12,138 nt of DNA, taken from the NCBI GenBank assembly GCA_905221605.1, contig CAJNDS010000912.1:40001-52138 (forward strand). The letters run 5' to 3'. Each line of letters opens with the position of its first letter. Positions within the stretch are counted from its first letter, which is position 1. A program made the position numbers and the translations under genes. This DNA is from Symbiodinium natans. Its lineage: Eukaryota; Sar; Dinophyceae; Suessiales; Symbiodiniaceae. Positions 6,492-12,138 of this stretch are shown one piece after another. The notes below the pieces were generated by a model. The model searched no databases, was not told the origin of the DNA, and worked only from the letters and a program-made list of their open reading frames with translations.

Positions 6492-6910
6492 AAATAATGG
6501 AGAACGAAATGGACCTGGAGAATTTTATGGATGACGACAGGGATGGCTTTTGCATGGCTTTGTATGTAGGGGCTTGAAGTATTGAAATAAGCTTCAGGGT
6601 TTCAGCATACCACACTGCTTCCAGGGTTGTACGGGGATAATAACCCTCATTGCAATCTTTGCGTCCGCCCTCATGGGCCCTGTTGCAGGTTTGTCATCCC
6701 AAACACAGGATCGCCAGACCTGCAGTCGACAAGTGAAGGAGGGGTAGGAAGATGGGGAACAGGGGGATCCACTCTGATTCCGGGCGCCTTGTGGCAACCA
6801 AGCAAATGATTCCGGCTTCGTCATTACCGTGACAATTTGAACAGGACCCCCCTAAGCCCCCTCCCCTAAACCCTAAACCCTGTGGAGTTTCCGTTTATCC
6901 CTTGTGTTGA
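6492..6910. other. Spacer downstream of B' with telomere-like repeats
   Basis: No convincing gene was seen. A C-rich telomere-like cluster lies at 6848-6881 (CCCCTAAGCCCC, then CCCTAAACCCTAAACCCT), including two adjacent exact CCCTAAA units. Open frames at 6594-6824 on either strand have no partner and ordinary composition. Confidence 0.45.
6848..6881 (-). repeat. CCCTAAA telomere-like cluster
   Basis: The cluster contains CCCCCCTAAG, CCCCCTCCCCTAAA and two consecutive exact CCCTAAA units ending CCCT. It directly precedes the decayed coding stretch at 6911-7435. Confidence 0.75.
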
Positions 6911-7435
6911 CCGTTTTGGACACAAGATTTGTCGCCTGTTGTGCAAGTGCGGCTTTTTGACAGCGGGCCCATCGCCGAAGTGTGGCGTGTTCGTGAACAA
7001 TCTGGCCAGGCTCTCATTGAATATATCTGGAAAAACAACACTACACAGCACTAGCAGGACATTCCCTCTTTTGCCGTATGGGAGTTCATCATTTCCTTGG
7101 GAGCACCCAAAAAAAGGTGCACTTCTTGAGGGGCTTAAGATTATGTTCGGCATCATGCCATGGTTGTGCAGAAGTGCAGCTTGCACCCATTGGTTATTCG
7201 TTGTTTCGTGATTTGTTCGAGGATTGCCTGAATGGAAGAGATGTTGGGCGTACGCATAAGGTTATTTCCGGACTCGGTTTCTTTGTGGGTCTGTAAGTCA
7301 AAGAACTCGTTGCTCACGTGTATGCTGTTGACTTGCACTTCTTTGACAAGGCTACTTTTTTGAGGCTCCCGACTACGTGCAGCCTGTCCGCGGGTTTGGA
7401 CATTAGCTCCACGCACGACATTCGAGAGCAGTGAG
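6911..7435 (+). pseudogene. Decayed protein-coding stretch (family unknown)
   Basis: Protein-like translation passes through three frames in order. In frame 2, 6911-7051 includes SGPIAEVWRVREQSGQALIE and, after a TAG at 7052, QDIPSFAVWEFIISL. At an A7 run (7109-7115) the good translation moves to frame 3 (KKGALLEGLKIMFGIM, to about 7150). From about 7157 it moves to frame 1 (AEVQLAPIGYSLFRDLFEDC, then GLGFFVGL), and after a TAA at 7294 continues VKELVAHVYAVDLHFFDKAT. Codons here are more AT-rich (CGT, GTT, GAA, ATT) than in segments A and B. The pattern suggests a broken gene or mobile-element relic with two in-frame stops and two frameshifts. Alternatives are small introns (CT|GTAAGT at 7291 is a good donor; GCTTTTTGACAG at about 6962 a good acceptor) or sequencing errors. 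No family is recognised. Confidence 0.4.
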
Positions 7436-7503
7436 GCATGCTCAAAATCTTAAACCAAGCCCCAAACCCGAATCCCCAGACACTAAACCCAATATCGTAG
7501 ATG

Positions 7504-7520
7504 TTAGGGTTAGGGTTTTA
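7504..7520 (+). repeat. TTAGGG/TTTAGGG short run
   Basis: TTAGGGTTAGGGTTTTA includes TTAGGG units, the six-base form, within a window otherwise dominated by the seven-base plant-type unit. It is too short to be informative alone. Confidence 0.6.
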
Positions 7521-7563
7521 TGAGCTTCAGGATATTGGAGAGACAAACAAACCCTACAGATGA

Positions 7564-7665
7564 AGCAACAATGTCTTGGCTGAAATCCTCCACCCAGAGC
7601 CCACACATCTGCCGGAGGAAATTCCGCTTGCGTCAAACGCCGCAGCCAATCAGGAGATCGTTCAT
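7564..7665 (+). CDS. Proline/alanine-rich open segment, possible exon (weak)
   Basis: Open from 7564 after a TGA, the frame reads AEILHPEPTHLPEEIPLASN and then AAANQ at about 7579-7653. Its composition and length resemble the alternative internal-exon reading at 3738-3805 (AKEAPPSSTVPDASSAMPDG...KQ). It lies downstream of B', as that segment lies downstream of B. The right edge reads AATCAG|GAGATC, so a GT donor is absent. If spliced, it would need a non-canonical donor. This may be a further module of the duplicated array. Confidence 0.28.
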
Positions 7666-8253
7666 TGGAGCTTCGGGGTTTCGGGTTTCAGGGCTTTAGG
7701 GTTTATGAGAGGCAAATTTGGGTTTCAAGCAGGGTCAGTCAAACGCTTGAGAATCGTTACATGTCATAAGAGCATGCGATTGCAGTGCCCGGTAAGATGG
7801 TGCCCCAGAGATGGGTTGGTCCAGACCGGGGCTCTTCAGGTTGCAGGGTTGAGGCGTGCAACAGGTGGGACTTTCTAAGCAGCCCTAAACCCGAAGCCCT
7901 AAGCTGCCAAGTAGTGGAGTCCAGTCCTTACATCGTCGGGGATACTTTATACATGCAACCTAAACCTGAATCACAATCCCTTATCCCTCTTAGGCCCACG
8001 GTTCTGAACCTTATAAGCCCTAAACAGCCCTAAACAGCCCTAAACATCCTAAACATGCCTAAGCCCCAGCTCCACCCGGAAGCAAAAAGGCCCATGGCTT
8101 TTCAAGGGCTTTGGCGCTTCGGGCGTGGCTTATTCTGCTTCTTCAAGCGTTCGGGCTTGAGGTTTCCCGTGCTTCAGCAATATGGTTAACGGGCTTAGGG
8201 CGTTTGCGTTTGGGAAAGTAAAACTCCCTACTTCCCGCCTTGTTCTCCTTCAG
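7666..8253. other. Telomere-like repeats, no clear gene
   Basis: The stretch begins with a run GGGGTTTCGGGTTTCAGGG, then CTTTAGGGTTTA (7675-7705). Near 7793 CCCG|GTAAGA resembles a donor, but no convincing exon precedes it. The 10-bp tandem at 8018-8046 lies here, and several AAACCCGAAGCCCTAAG-type motifs. Open frames at 7576-7878 and 7785-8033 are otherwise unremarkable. Confidence 0.4.
8018..8062 (-). repeat. CCCTAAACAG tandem repeat
   Basis: Three head-to-tail units of CCCTAAACA(G) with a 10-bp period (8018-8046) are followed by degenerate units TCCTAAACATG and CCTAAGCC. Each unit is a telomere heptamer plus three extra bases, suggesting local expansion from a telomere-like seed. Confidence 0.8.
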
Positions 8254-8334
8254 GAAACCGACCCGAGCCGAAGTGTTTCACCGCAGCCTCCGAATGACCC
8301 GCCAAAGCAGGAGGCCTTCCGCTTCTGCGCTTAG
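8254..8334 (+). CDS. Possible exon after strong acceptor (hypothetical)
   Basis: A strong acceptor, CCTTGTTCTCCTTCAG (AG at 8252-8253), precedes a frame reading ETDPSRSVSPQPPNDPPKQE and then AFRFCA to TAG at 8332-8334. A second frame (KPTRAEVFHRSLRMTRQSRR) is also open and continues farther. Part of the DNA resembles 275-338. The proline/serine content fits the other array segments, but no exact partner exists. Acceptor is better supported than the frame. Confidence 0.33.
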   Translation, partial: ETDPSRSVSPQPPNDPPKQEAFRFCA

Positions 8335-8527
8335 GATTTGTGTGCGTGTTGAGGGGTTTTGGGTGGTTTTGGGGGTGTTTAGGGGGCCTTCGAGGAGCGT
8401 GTTGGGCGTGCGCACTTGCGCAAGATTCCCTCGACACAAAACCCTAAACGCATCGGTCGCCGGTCCCATCGGTCCCCGGTCTTTGCGGGTCATGTCCCGG
8501 CCGACCTTGCCGGGTGCCGCCAAAAGA

Positions 8528-8577
8528 GTTCCTCTCCCCCTCCCCCCTCCCCCCTCCCCCTCCCCCTCCCCCTCCCA
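8528..8577. repeat. CCCCCT polypyrimidine tract
   Basis: About 50 bases of near-perfect (C)4-6T units lie on the + strand. All-pyrimidine and mirror-like, it could form triplex (H-DNA) or, on the minus strand, G-quadruplexes. Open frames through it on both strands (proline/serine or glycine/arginine-rich) are by-products of the repeat. Confidence 0.9.
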
Positions 8578-8810
8578 GGGCCACCCCCTCGCAATGGTAC
8601 TGGGGGCGGGGAGGGGTGCCACCTATTTCCGGGACCCATTTTGTCAGAGTGGGGGGGCGTGGAAGAAATAGGTACCGGGAGTCGGTTGGGCAGCCAGATG
8701 CACTCAAGGCCAAACTGCATTGATGCTTACATTACAGGCCCAGTACGGGCCCTGTGCGAACATAAAAGTAAAATTTCAAGGAAGGGGTTCGGGCGGCTCT
8801 TACTAGGTTT

Positions 8811-9000
8811 CATAAGAAGAGTGAAGGGTCAGGTAGGTTGCGGAAAGACCGAAAAATATGTACTGGAGGGGGTTACGGTTTCATAAGCAGAAGAGTGGAG
8901 TCCCCCCCCCCAGCAGGTACCTATTGGAAAGACCGAAAAAAAGGTACTGGAGGGGGTGGGTTTAGGGCGGTTTTCATTAGGTGTCACAAGCAGAAGAGTG
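8811..9000 (+). repeat. Direct repeat cluster (GGAAAGACCGAAAAA ... CAAGCAGAAGAGTG)
   Basis: Two units share GGAAAGACCGAAAAA (8842 and 8926), GTACTGGAGGGGGT shortly after, and CA(T/C)AAGCAGAAGAGTG (8882-8897 and 8985-9000). A partial third copy, CATAAGAAGAGTG, is at 8811-8823. Spacing between landmarks is 84 and 103 nt because the second unit carries an insertion containing GTTTAGGG. The open frame at 8838-9497 runs through this and the following triplet array and is not taken as a gene. Confidence 0.8.
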
Positions 9001-9030
9001 CGAGGTTCGCAGCAGCTTTTGCTGCTGATG

Positions 9031-9274
9031 CTACTCCTACTCCTACTACTCCTACTGTACTCCTACTACTCCCACTACTACCACTACTACCACCACTACC
9101 ACCACCACCACCACTACCACCACTACCACCACTGCCACCACTACCACCACTACCACTCCTACCCCTACCACTACTAGCACTACCACCACTACCACACCCA
9201 CTACCACTACCACTACCACTACCACTACCACTACCACTACTACTACGACGACTACTGCTACTATTACTCCGACG

Positions 9275-9354
<80 letters not shown>

Positions 9355-9415
9355 CACTACGACGCCTACTCCTACGGCTACGGCTACGGCTACAGCTACG
9401 GCTACCGCTACTACT
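9031..9415. repeat. Large CTA/CCA/CTC trinucleotide array
   Basis: Nearly 390 bases of trinucleotide repeat are arranged in zones: CTCCTA mix (9031-9068), CTACCA/CCACCA mix (to about 9237), pure ACT units (about 9274-9352), then CTACGG/CTACAG variants to 9415. Both strands are open in several frames through it (leucine/proline, tyrosine/histidine, serine/glycine, valine runs). Mixed variants argue for an old, partly diverged array with a younger pure core. It may sit in an intron. Confidence 0.95.
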
Positions 9416-10488
9416 GGAGTCAAGCATTTCATCTTCATGGCAGGGCAACCGGGAGCAGCTGCGCCATTGGCGCAGCAACAACATGGCCAAGCCCTAATGG
9501 GCGAACTGCAGGTTGTTTTTAAACTGGGGCTGGGGCTTAGGCTTTGGGGTTTTGGCATTTTCCGGTTTTAGGGTTACGGGGTCTAGGGGTTGAAAAGGCT
9601 GAGGGTTTATGGCCGGGGTATCTCAAGAGAGTATCTTAGCAGATCTCACCAGGATCTGTTGAGAAACTACCATGTCACGTGAGCCCCTGACGCACGCAGT
9701 CTTTTCCAATTCTTCTAGACATCATAAGAGTGTTCAATACAAGCCAACCTTACGTTGTACACCCTAGTTCCTGCGAAACTTGTTGCGGGCTCATGTGAGC
9801 TATTTGAGCTACATGCAGTCACAGCCAAAGCTCCTTCTGTCTGACTGGAATTTCGGAGCCTTGCTATGCATAATGTAGAAGCCATATTAGTCAGATGATT
9901 GTCCACTCACATTCGTCCAAGACCCTATTCCGTGAGTTGATTCCACTTGCTTACGACAGTTTGTCAGAGGAGCCACCGATTGCCCACATGGTGGGGAAGC
10001 AACTCTTTGTGTCAGCTTAGAGTCCGGAAATTGCTGCCCCTAAACCTTACAAACCCCTAGCAACAGAGGGGGGGTTTCTGAAACCAACCCGAACAGAATC
10101 CTTCGGAACCTTTCACCCCTCGCCGAACCCTAAACCGAAAGCATGCGCGTCATGTGACTCAGAAGGACTTGAAAGAGTCATATGGGAGTGCCTCAAAACA
10201 ATCCTTAAAAGAATCCCTCACAGGGGCCCTTAGAACCCCTTAAAGGAAATTGACTGGCATCAGGAGAGTCATATCCCCCTATCCCCAAACCCTCAACCTT
10301 CTGAACTCCAAGCCCCAACGACCCCTGAGTTCAGAGGTGCCCTGTGCTAAGCCCTGGCCCTGGCAAGTTGACCTCAACAAATTCAGGGCAGAGAGGGCTT
10401 GGAGGGTTTCAGGATGAGGCATCAGCCCCACAGTCCCATGATGCAGCAGTGCAAAACGGATCTCAAGTATTTCGGGGATTGCTCTAAA
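9416..10488. other. Mostly non-coding, a few weak exon-like pieces
   Basis: GGGTTTAGG-like motifs occur near 9534-9590 and CCCTAAACC near 10040 and 10127. An ATG at 9609 in good context (TTT-ATG-GCC) reads MAGVSQESILADLTRIC to a TGA at 9660, while another frame over the same bases (REYLSRSHQDLLRNYHVT) reaches a donor CAC|GTGAGC near 9678. Neither is secure. A minus-strand frame (9715-9906) is open but unsupported. From 9907 to 10488 I see nothing convincing. Confidence 0.35.
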
Positions 10489-10649
10489 CCCTCTTTACCC
10501 ATTTTGACAACCAGGAGTGCTTAAAAGCAACTGCTTCGGCGTCGACTTGCTCAGCTTTGCAGACGGAAAAGGACGGGGTCTTAGGATGTGCGGTTCTCGG
10601 AGCTTCGGGATTATTCTCAGTTACAGGGGATAATTGCAGCTTACCCTAG
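10489..10649 (+). CDS. Coding-like segment, Ala/Ser/Cys-rich (hypothetical)
   Basis: The frame is open from 10489 and reads protein-like from FDNQECLKATASASTCSALQ through TEKDGVLGCAVLGASGLFS to TAG at 10647. An acceptor is plausible at CCATTTTGACAACCAG (AG at 10513-10514), which would start an exon in phase 0 at GAG. A right-hand GT donor is not obvious (TCAGTTACAGG near 10617 is weak). Small residues with several cysteines suggest a membrane-associated or secreted protein, but no hydrophobic segment is decisive. It may share a gene with the next two segments, in + orientation and similar composition. Confidence 0.33.
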
Positions 10650-10683
10650 GCATCTAGATTGTTGCAAGCTTTTGCTTCCCCAG

Positions 10684-10810
10684 TCCCGGACTCTCCAGAT
10701 TCCCTCCCACTGCCAGTGCCATCCACTCGCGCTTTATCTATCCCATGAAATCGCGAAGTTTTGTGACTGGCTTCTCAGCAGGATTTGCCCATACTCTTAT
10801 AGTCGCCGCC
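10684..10810 (+). CDS. Coding-like segment with acceptor and donor (hypothetical)
   Basis: GCTTTTGCTTCCCCAG (AG at 10682-10683) is a strong acceptor. The frame beginning CCC at 10685 reads PGLSRFPPTASAIHSRFIYP, then MKSRSFVTGFSAGFAHTLIV and AA, and reaches a donor-like GCC|GTAAAG at 10810/10811. Unspliced, it ends at TAG 10820. FVTGFSAGFAHTLIVAA is a moderately hydrophobic, glycine/alanine helix-like stretch; I do not assign a transporter family on that alone. A second frame (10588-10884) is also open across the same bases, with LALYLSHEIAKFCDWLLSRI, and looks equally protein-like. The splice sites are better supported than the frame. Confidence 0.33.
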
Positions 10811-10909
10811 GTAAAGGGATAGTTTCAATGGTGATAGCATGCAAAGCATATGGCCTGTGTTCTGCTCGACCTTGCAGCATTTAGCCTCATGGATTCTCTG
10901 CTTTCTTAA

Positions 10910-11104
10910 CGCGACCTTGCGCCCATCTCGCTGCAAGGATGCACGAAGTGTGATGCATGGTTCGGGCAGGATATTCATTGTTCAGCAGTTTTGATTCTGC
11001 TTGACAATGTGACCTTGGCCCTCGAGGCCGAAACTACGGAGAGTTTTCTGCAGTCCAGAAAGTTGGCACCACATGATTTCGCATCTACCGTGGCGAAGCT
11101 GTGA
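10910..11104 (+). CDS. Coding-like exon ending in a stop codon (hypothetical)
   Basis: After TAA at 10907, a 64-codon frame reads RDLAPISLQGCTKCDAWFGQ, DIHCSAVLILLDNVTLALEA, then ETTESFLQSRKLAPHDFAST and VAKL, to TGA at 11102-11104. An acceptor at CCCATCTCGCTGCAAG (to 10937) would begin the exon at GATGCACG. The balance of charged, polar and hydrophobic residues is more convincing than in most frames here. A CTKC pair and another cysteine lie near the start. No family is recognised. It has no ATG near the start, so it would be an internal or terminal exon. Confidence 0.42.
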   Translation, partial: RDLAPISLQGCTKCDAWFGQDIHCSAVLILLDNVTLALEAETTESFLQSRKLAPHDFASTVAKL

Positions 11105-11106
11105 AG

Positions 11107-11152
11107 CTGAAGCTGCTGAATCTGATGATGCTGATGCTGATGTTGATGCTGA
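11107..11152. repeat. GCTGAA/GATGCT imperfect triplet-hexamer tract
   Basis: A short imperfect run of GCTGAAGCTGCTGAA and (GATGCT)n units lies directly after the stop at 11102. In one frame it encodes an acidic EA/DA stretch (CEAEAAESDDADADVDAEDQ), in another a leucine/methionine stretch (LLNLMMLMLMLM). Both arise from the repeat itself. Confidence 0.7.
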
Positions 11153-11220
11153 AGACCAGAGATGATGGCAAACGTGAAGATGGTCCTCGCAGGTTTGCGT
11201 CAAAGTGACTTGTGTGATGA

Positions 11221-11394
11221 CTGGCATCGCCTGAAACCAGCAACACTCGTGATGTCATTCCCACTGCCGAAAATGGCATCCAGGTTGACTTCGCTTTCAA
11301 TTTTGATTCGACTGTTGGCCATCTGCTGGGCTTCGGAGCTCTGCGACACAGGAGATCCGCATGCAACATACACTGTCTGGGACGGCTATAGCAG
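11221..11394 (+). CDS. Exon-like segment before a good donor, two competing frames
   Basis: The right edge is a good donor, TATAGCAG|GTAACT (11394/11395). Frame I, with an ATG at 11273, reads MASRLTSLSILIRLLAICWA, then SELCDTGDPHATYTVWDGYS, reaching the donor in phase 2. Residues 5-20 are hydrophobic after a basic residue, like a signal peptide with a possible cleavage near WASELC, so this could be the first exon of a secreted protein. Frame II, open from 11221, reads ETSNTRDVIPTAENGIQVDF, then AFNFDSTVGHLLGFGALRHR, and ends at TAG 11389, five bases before the donor. Frame II has strong codon-like composition and would imply an older or different exon. The bases cannot both be under normal selection; I cannot decide between them. 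Confidence 0.42.
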
Positions 11395-12138
11395 GTAACT
11401 GTTAGAGCAGGTTTAAATCTTTGAAGAGATGGAGTAAGCACTTTTGTCTGGTTCGGAGGTGACTGTCTCTACTCCCTGTTGGTGTGAGCAGATCTTTTTT
11501 TGTGGTTTTAGTGTCGTGTGGCCGTGACGACTGTTGCTTATTTCTTGCTATCTTTTGTTTTTTGTTTTTTTTTGGTTGTTTTTTTACTTTCTTTCACAAT
11601 TACCGCTTTTTCTTTTCTTTCATTTCAATATCGAGAATAATAGAATTTACTCATTCATATCATTTCTGCAAAATCAAAGATATAATCATAAATTTCCTAT
11701 TTTTTGGAAAATATTTTCTTGTTGGAATTTCTTATGGGGATCTGGGATGTAAACGATCTATTGTATCTGCTCTTTTTGTGTTATTTGTCTCTGAGATTTG
11801 CGTGGGCGAATGATTAGAATTCGAATTCATGAAATGAATATAGAAGAAATCTCTGAAAAGAAATTTTCTTTTTGTTTCTATGAAATTTTTAGTTATTTTT
11901 GGTTTGATAGGAATTAATGATCAAATTCTCTATTAATTTATTACCTTCATATGGGTGGCCTTTGCCGGGTTCTGTGGGAGTATTTCTTTTTATCTTCTTT
12001 TATTTTTCTTTATGCGGGTGGCCTTTGCCGTGTCCCTGGGCGTTTTGCTTTTTTTTGTCTTTTGTTTCTATTGGTTTCTCATTATTTTTGTCTTCTCTCT
12101 TGCTGTTTCTCTTTATTTCCCTTCTCTCTGTATGTGGG
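11395..12138. other. T-rich, AT-rich terminal region, probably intronic or of foreign origin
   Basis: From about 11480 the composition changes sharply: long T runs (for example 11565-11586), ATTTT-type words, and few G/C-rich islands, unlike the upstream 11 kb. It starts about 90 nt inside the putative intron following the donor at 11395. The open frame 11484-11813 is dominated by F, I and C from T-rich codons and is not credible by itself. A 12-base palindrome GAATTCGAATTC lies at 11817-11828, and a 63-bp direct repeat at 11953-12030. It may be an organelle-derived insert, a transposon end or an unusual intron. Confidence 0.5.
11950..12075 (+). repeat. 63-bp direct repeat in the T-rich region
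   Basis: GGGTGGCCTTTGCCG occurs exactly at 11953-11967 and 12016-12030, each preceded by TATG or ATATG and followed by G(T/G)G.., a GGG and a long T-rich tail. The period is 63 nt. The window ends in TATGTGGG (12131-12138), which may start a further degenerate unit cut by the boundary. Confidence 0.75.

Noticed and set aside
6848-6881. True chromosome end
   Set aside because: The telomere-like units are few and degenerate, and unrelated sequence with probable exons lies on both sides.
7052-7296. Stop-codon reassignment (TAG and TAA read as glutamine)
   Set aside because: The two in-frame stops would fit, but frameshifts in the same stretch and normal stop use at other candidate exons favour decay. 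It is kept only as an alternative.
8240-8886. Open frames over the CCCCCT tract (8240-8671 +, 8278-8622 -, 8416-8886 + and others)
   Set aside because: Many frames on both strands are open together because the tract lacks A/T-containing stop words. Proline or glycine/arginine runs follow from the repeat. Only the short segment after the acceptor at 8253 was kept.
8838-9558. Long open frames on both strands across the triplet array (for example 8838-9497 +, 8984-9490 -, 9052-9558 -)
   Set aside because: They consist of homopolymeric leucine, serine/glycine or valine runs forced by the CTA/CCA repeat, and they are open in competing frames on both strands.
10684-10810. Mitochondrial-carrier-type membrane segment (FVTGFSAGFAHTLIVAA)
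   Set aside because: A glycine/alanine hydrophobic stretch alone is not diagnostic. The carrier signature with its proline and charged residues is not seen, and the frame is uncertain.
11484-11813. 109-codon frame rich in phenylalanine
   Set aside because: Its composition is what T-rich DNA gives in any open frame, with no motif or partner.
1-12138. Bacterial-type genes, operons, CRISPR arrays, tRNA or rRNA genes
   Set aside because: No long ORF with a ribosome-binding site, no spaced identical repeats with unique spacers, and no recognisable RNA gene motifs. The direct repeats at 8811-9000 and 11950-12075 lack a spacer-repeat pattern.
1-12138. Dinoflagellate spliced-leader relic or terminal inverted repeats of a DNA transposon
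   Set aside because: Scanning by eye found neither the conserved leader sequence nor long inverted terminal repeats with target duplications.

Overview
This window looks like nuclear DNA of a eukaryote, probably a protist or alga. There is no compact run of long ORFs, no operon, and no tRNA, rRNA or CRISPR that I can see. Short coding-like segments (about 50 to 200 nt) lie between long stretches of non-coding DNA, and many are flanked by plausible AG acceptors and GTGAG or GTAA donors. Degenerate plant-type telomere motifs (TTTAGGG / CCCTAAA) are scattered through the non-coding DNA in both orientations. That motif is the telomere repeat of plants and of several algal and alveolate groups, including dinoflagellates and chromerids. 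The sequence does not settle which, and I found no spliced-leader relic.

The main result came from reading short open frames against each other. A series of small exon-like segments occurs twice, in the same order and on the + strand. Copy 1 runs from about 1500 to 3040: C (1504-1614), A (2319-2374), H (2561-2632), G (2842-2892), B (2948-3039). Copy 2 runs from about 4100 to 6490: C' (4102-4209), A' (5773-5834), H' (5901-5942), G' (6161-6221), B' (6376-6491). The pairs share peptide motifs such as GTGFVM(A/S)ADLPLTDEED and VPE(A/P)S...PAKAARKG. In the best pair (B/B') most differences fall at third codon positions and include a CTT/TTA leucine exchange, which points to selection on protein. 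The intervening DNA has diverged. The simplest reading is a tandem duplication of a multi-exon gene for a small, charged, low-complexity protein, or one large gene with repeated exon modules. I do not recognise the family, and the intron phases do not all fit, so no full gene model is offered. Candidate leading segments (1048-1149; 3666-3805 with a strong donor) and weaker trailing segments (7564-7665, 8254-8334) may belong to it.

From 6911 to 7435 lies a different, AT-richer stretch. It reads as protein in three successive frames broken by stops and an A7 run, and looks like a decayed gene or element. From 7440 to 9000 there are telomere-like tandem repeats, a CCCCCT tract and a short direct-repeat cluster. 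From about 9031 to 9415 there is a large CTA/CCA trinucleotide array. From 10489 to 11394 several protein-like open segments follow one another, ending at a good splice donor (CAG|GTAACT); a signal-peptide-like frame and a second, equally protein-like frame compete there. From about 11480 to the end the sequence becomes strikingly T-rich and carries a 63-bp direct repeat.

Functional assignments are weak throughout. What can be supported is the coding character of the segments, their duplication, and the repeat landscape.
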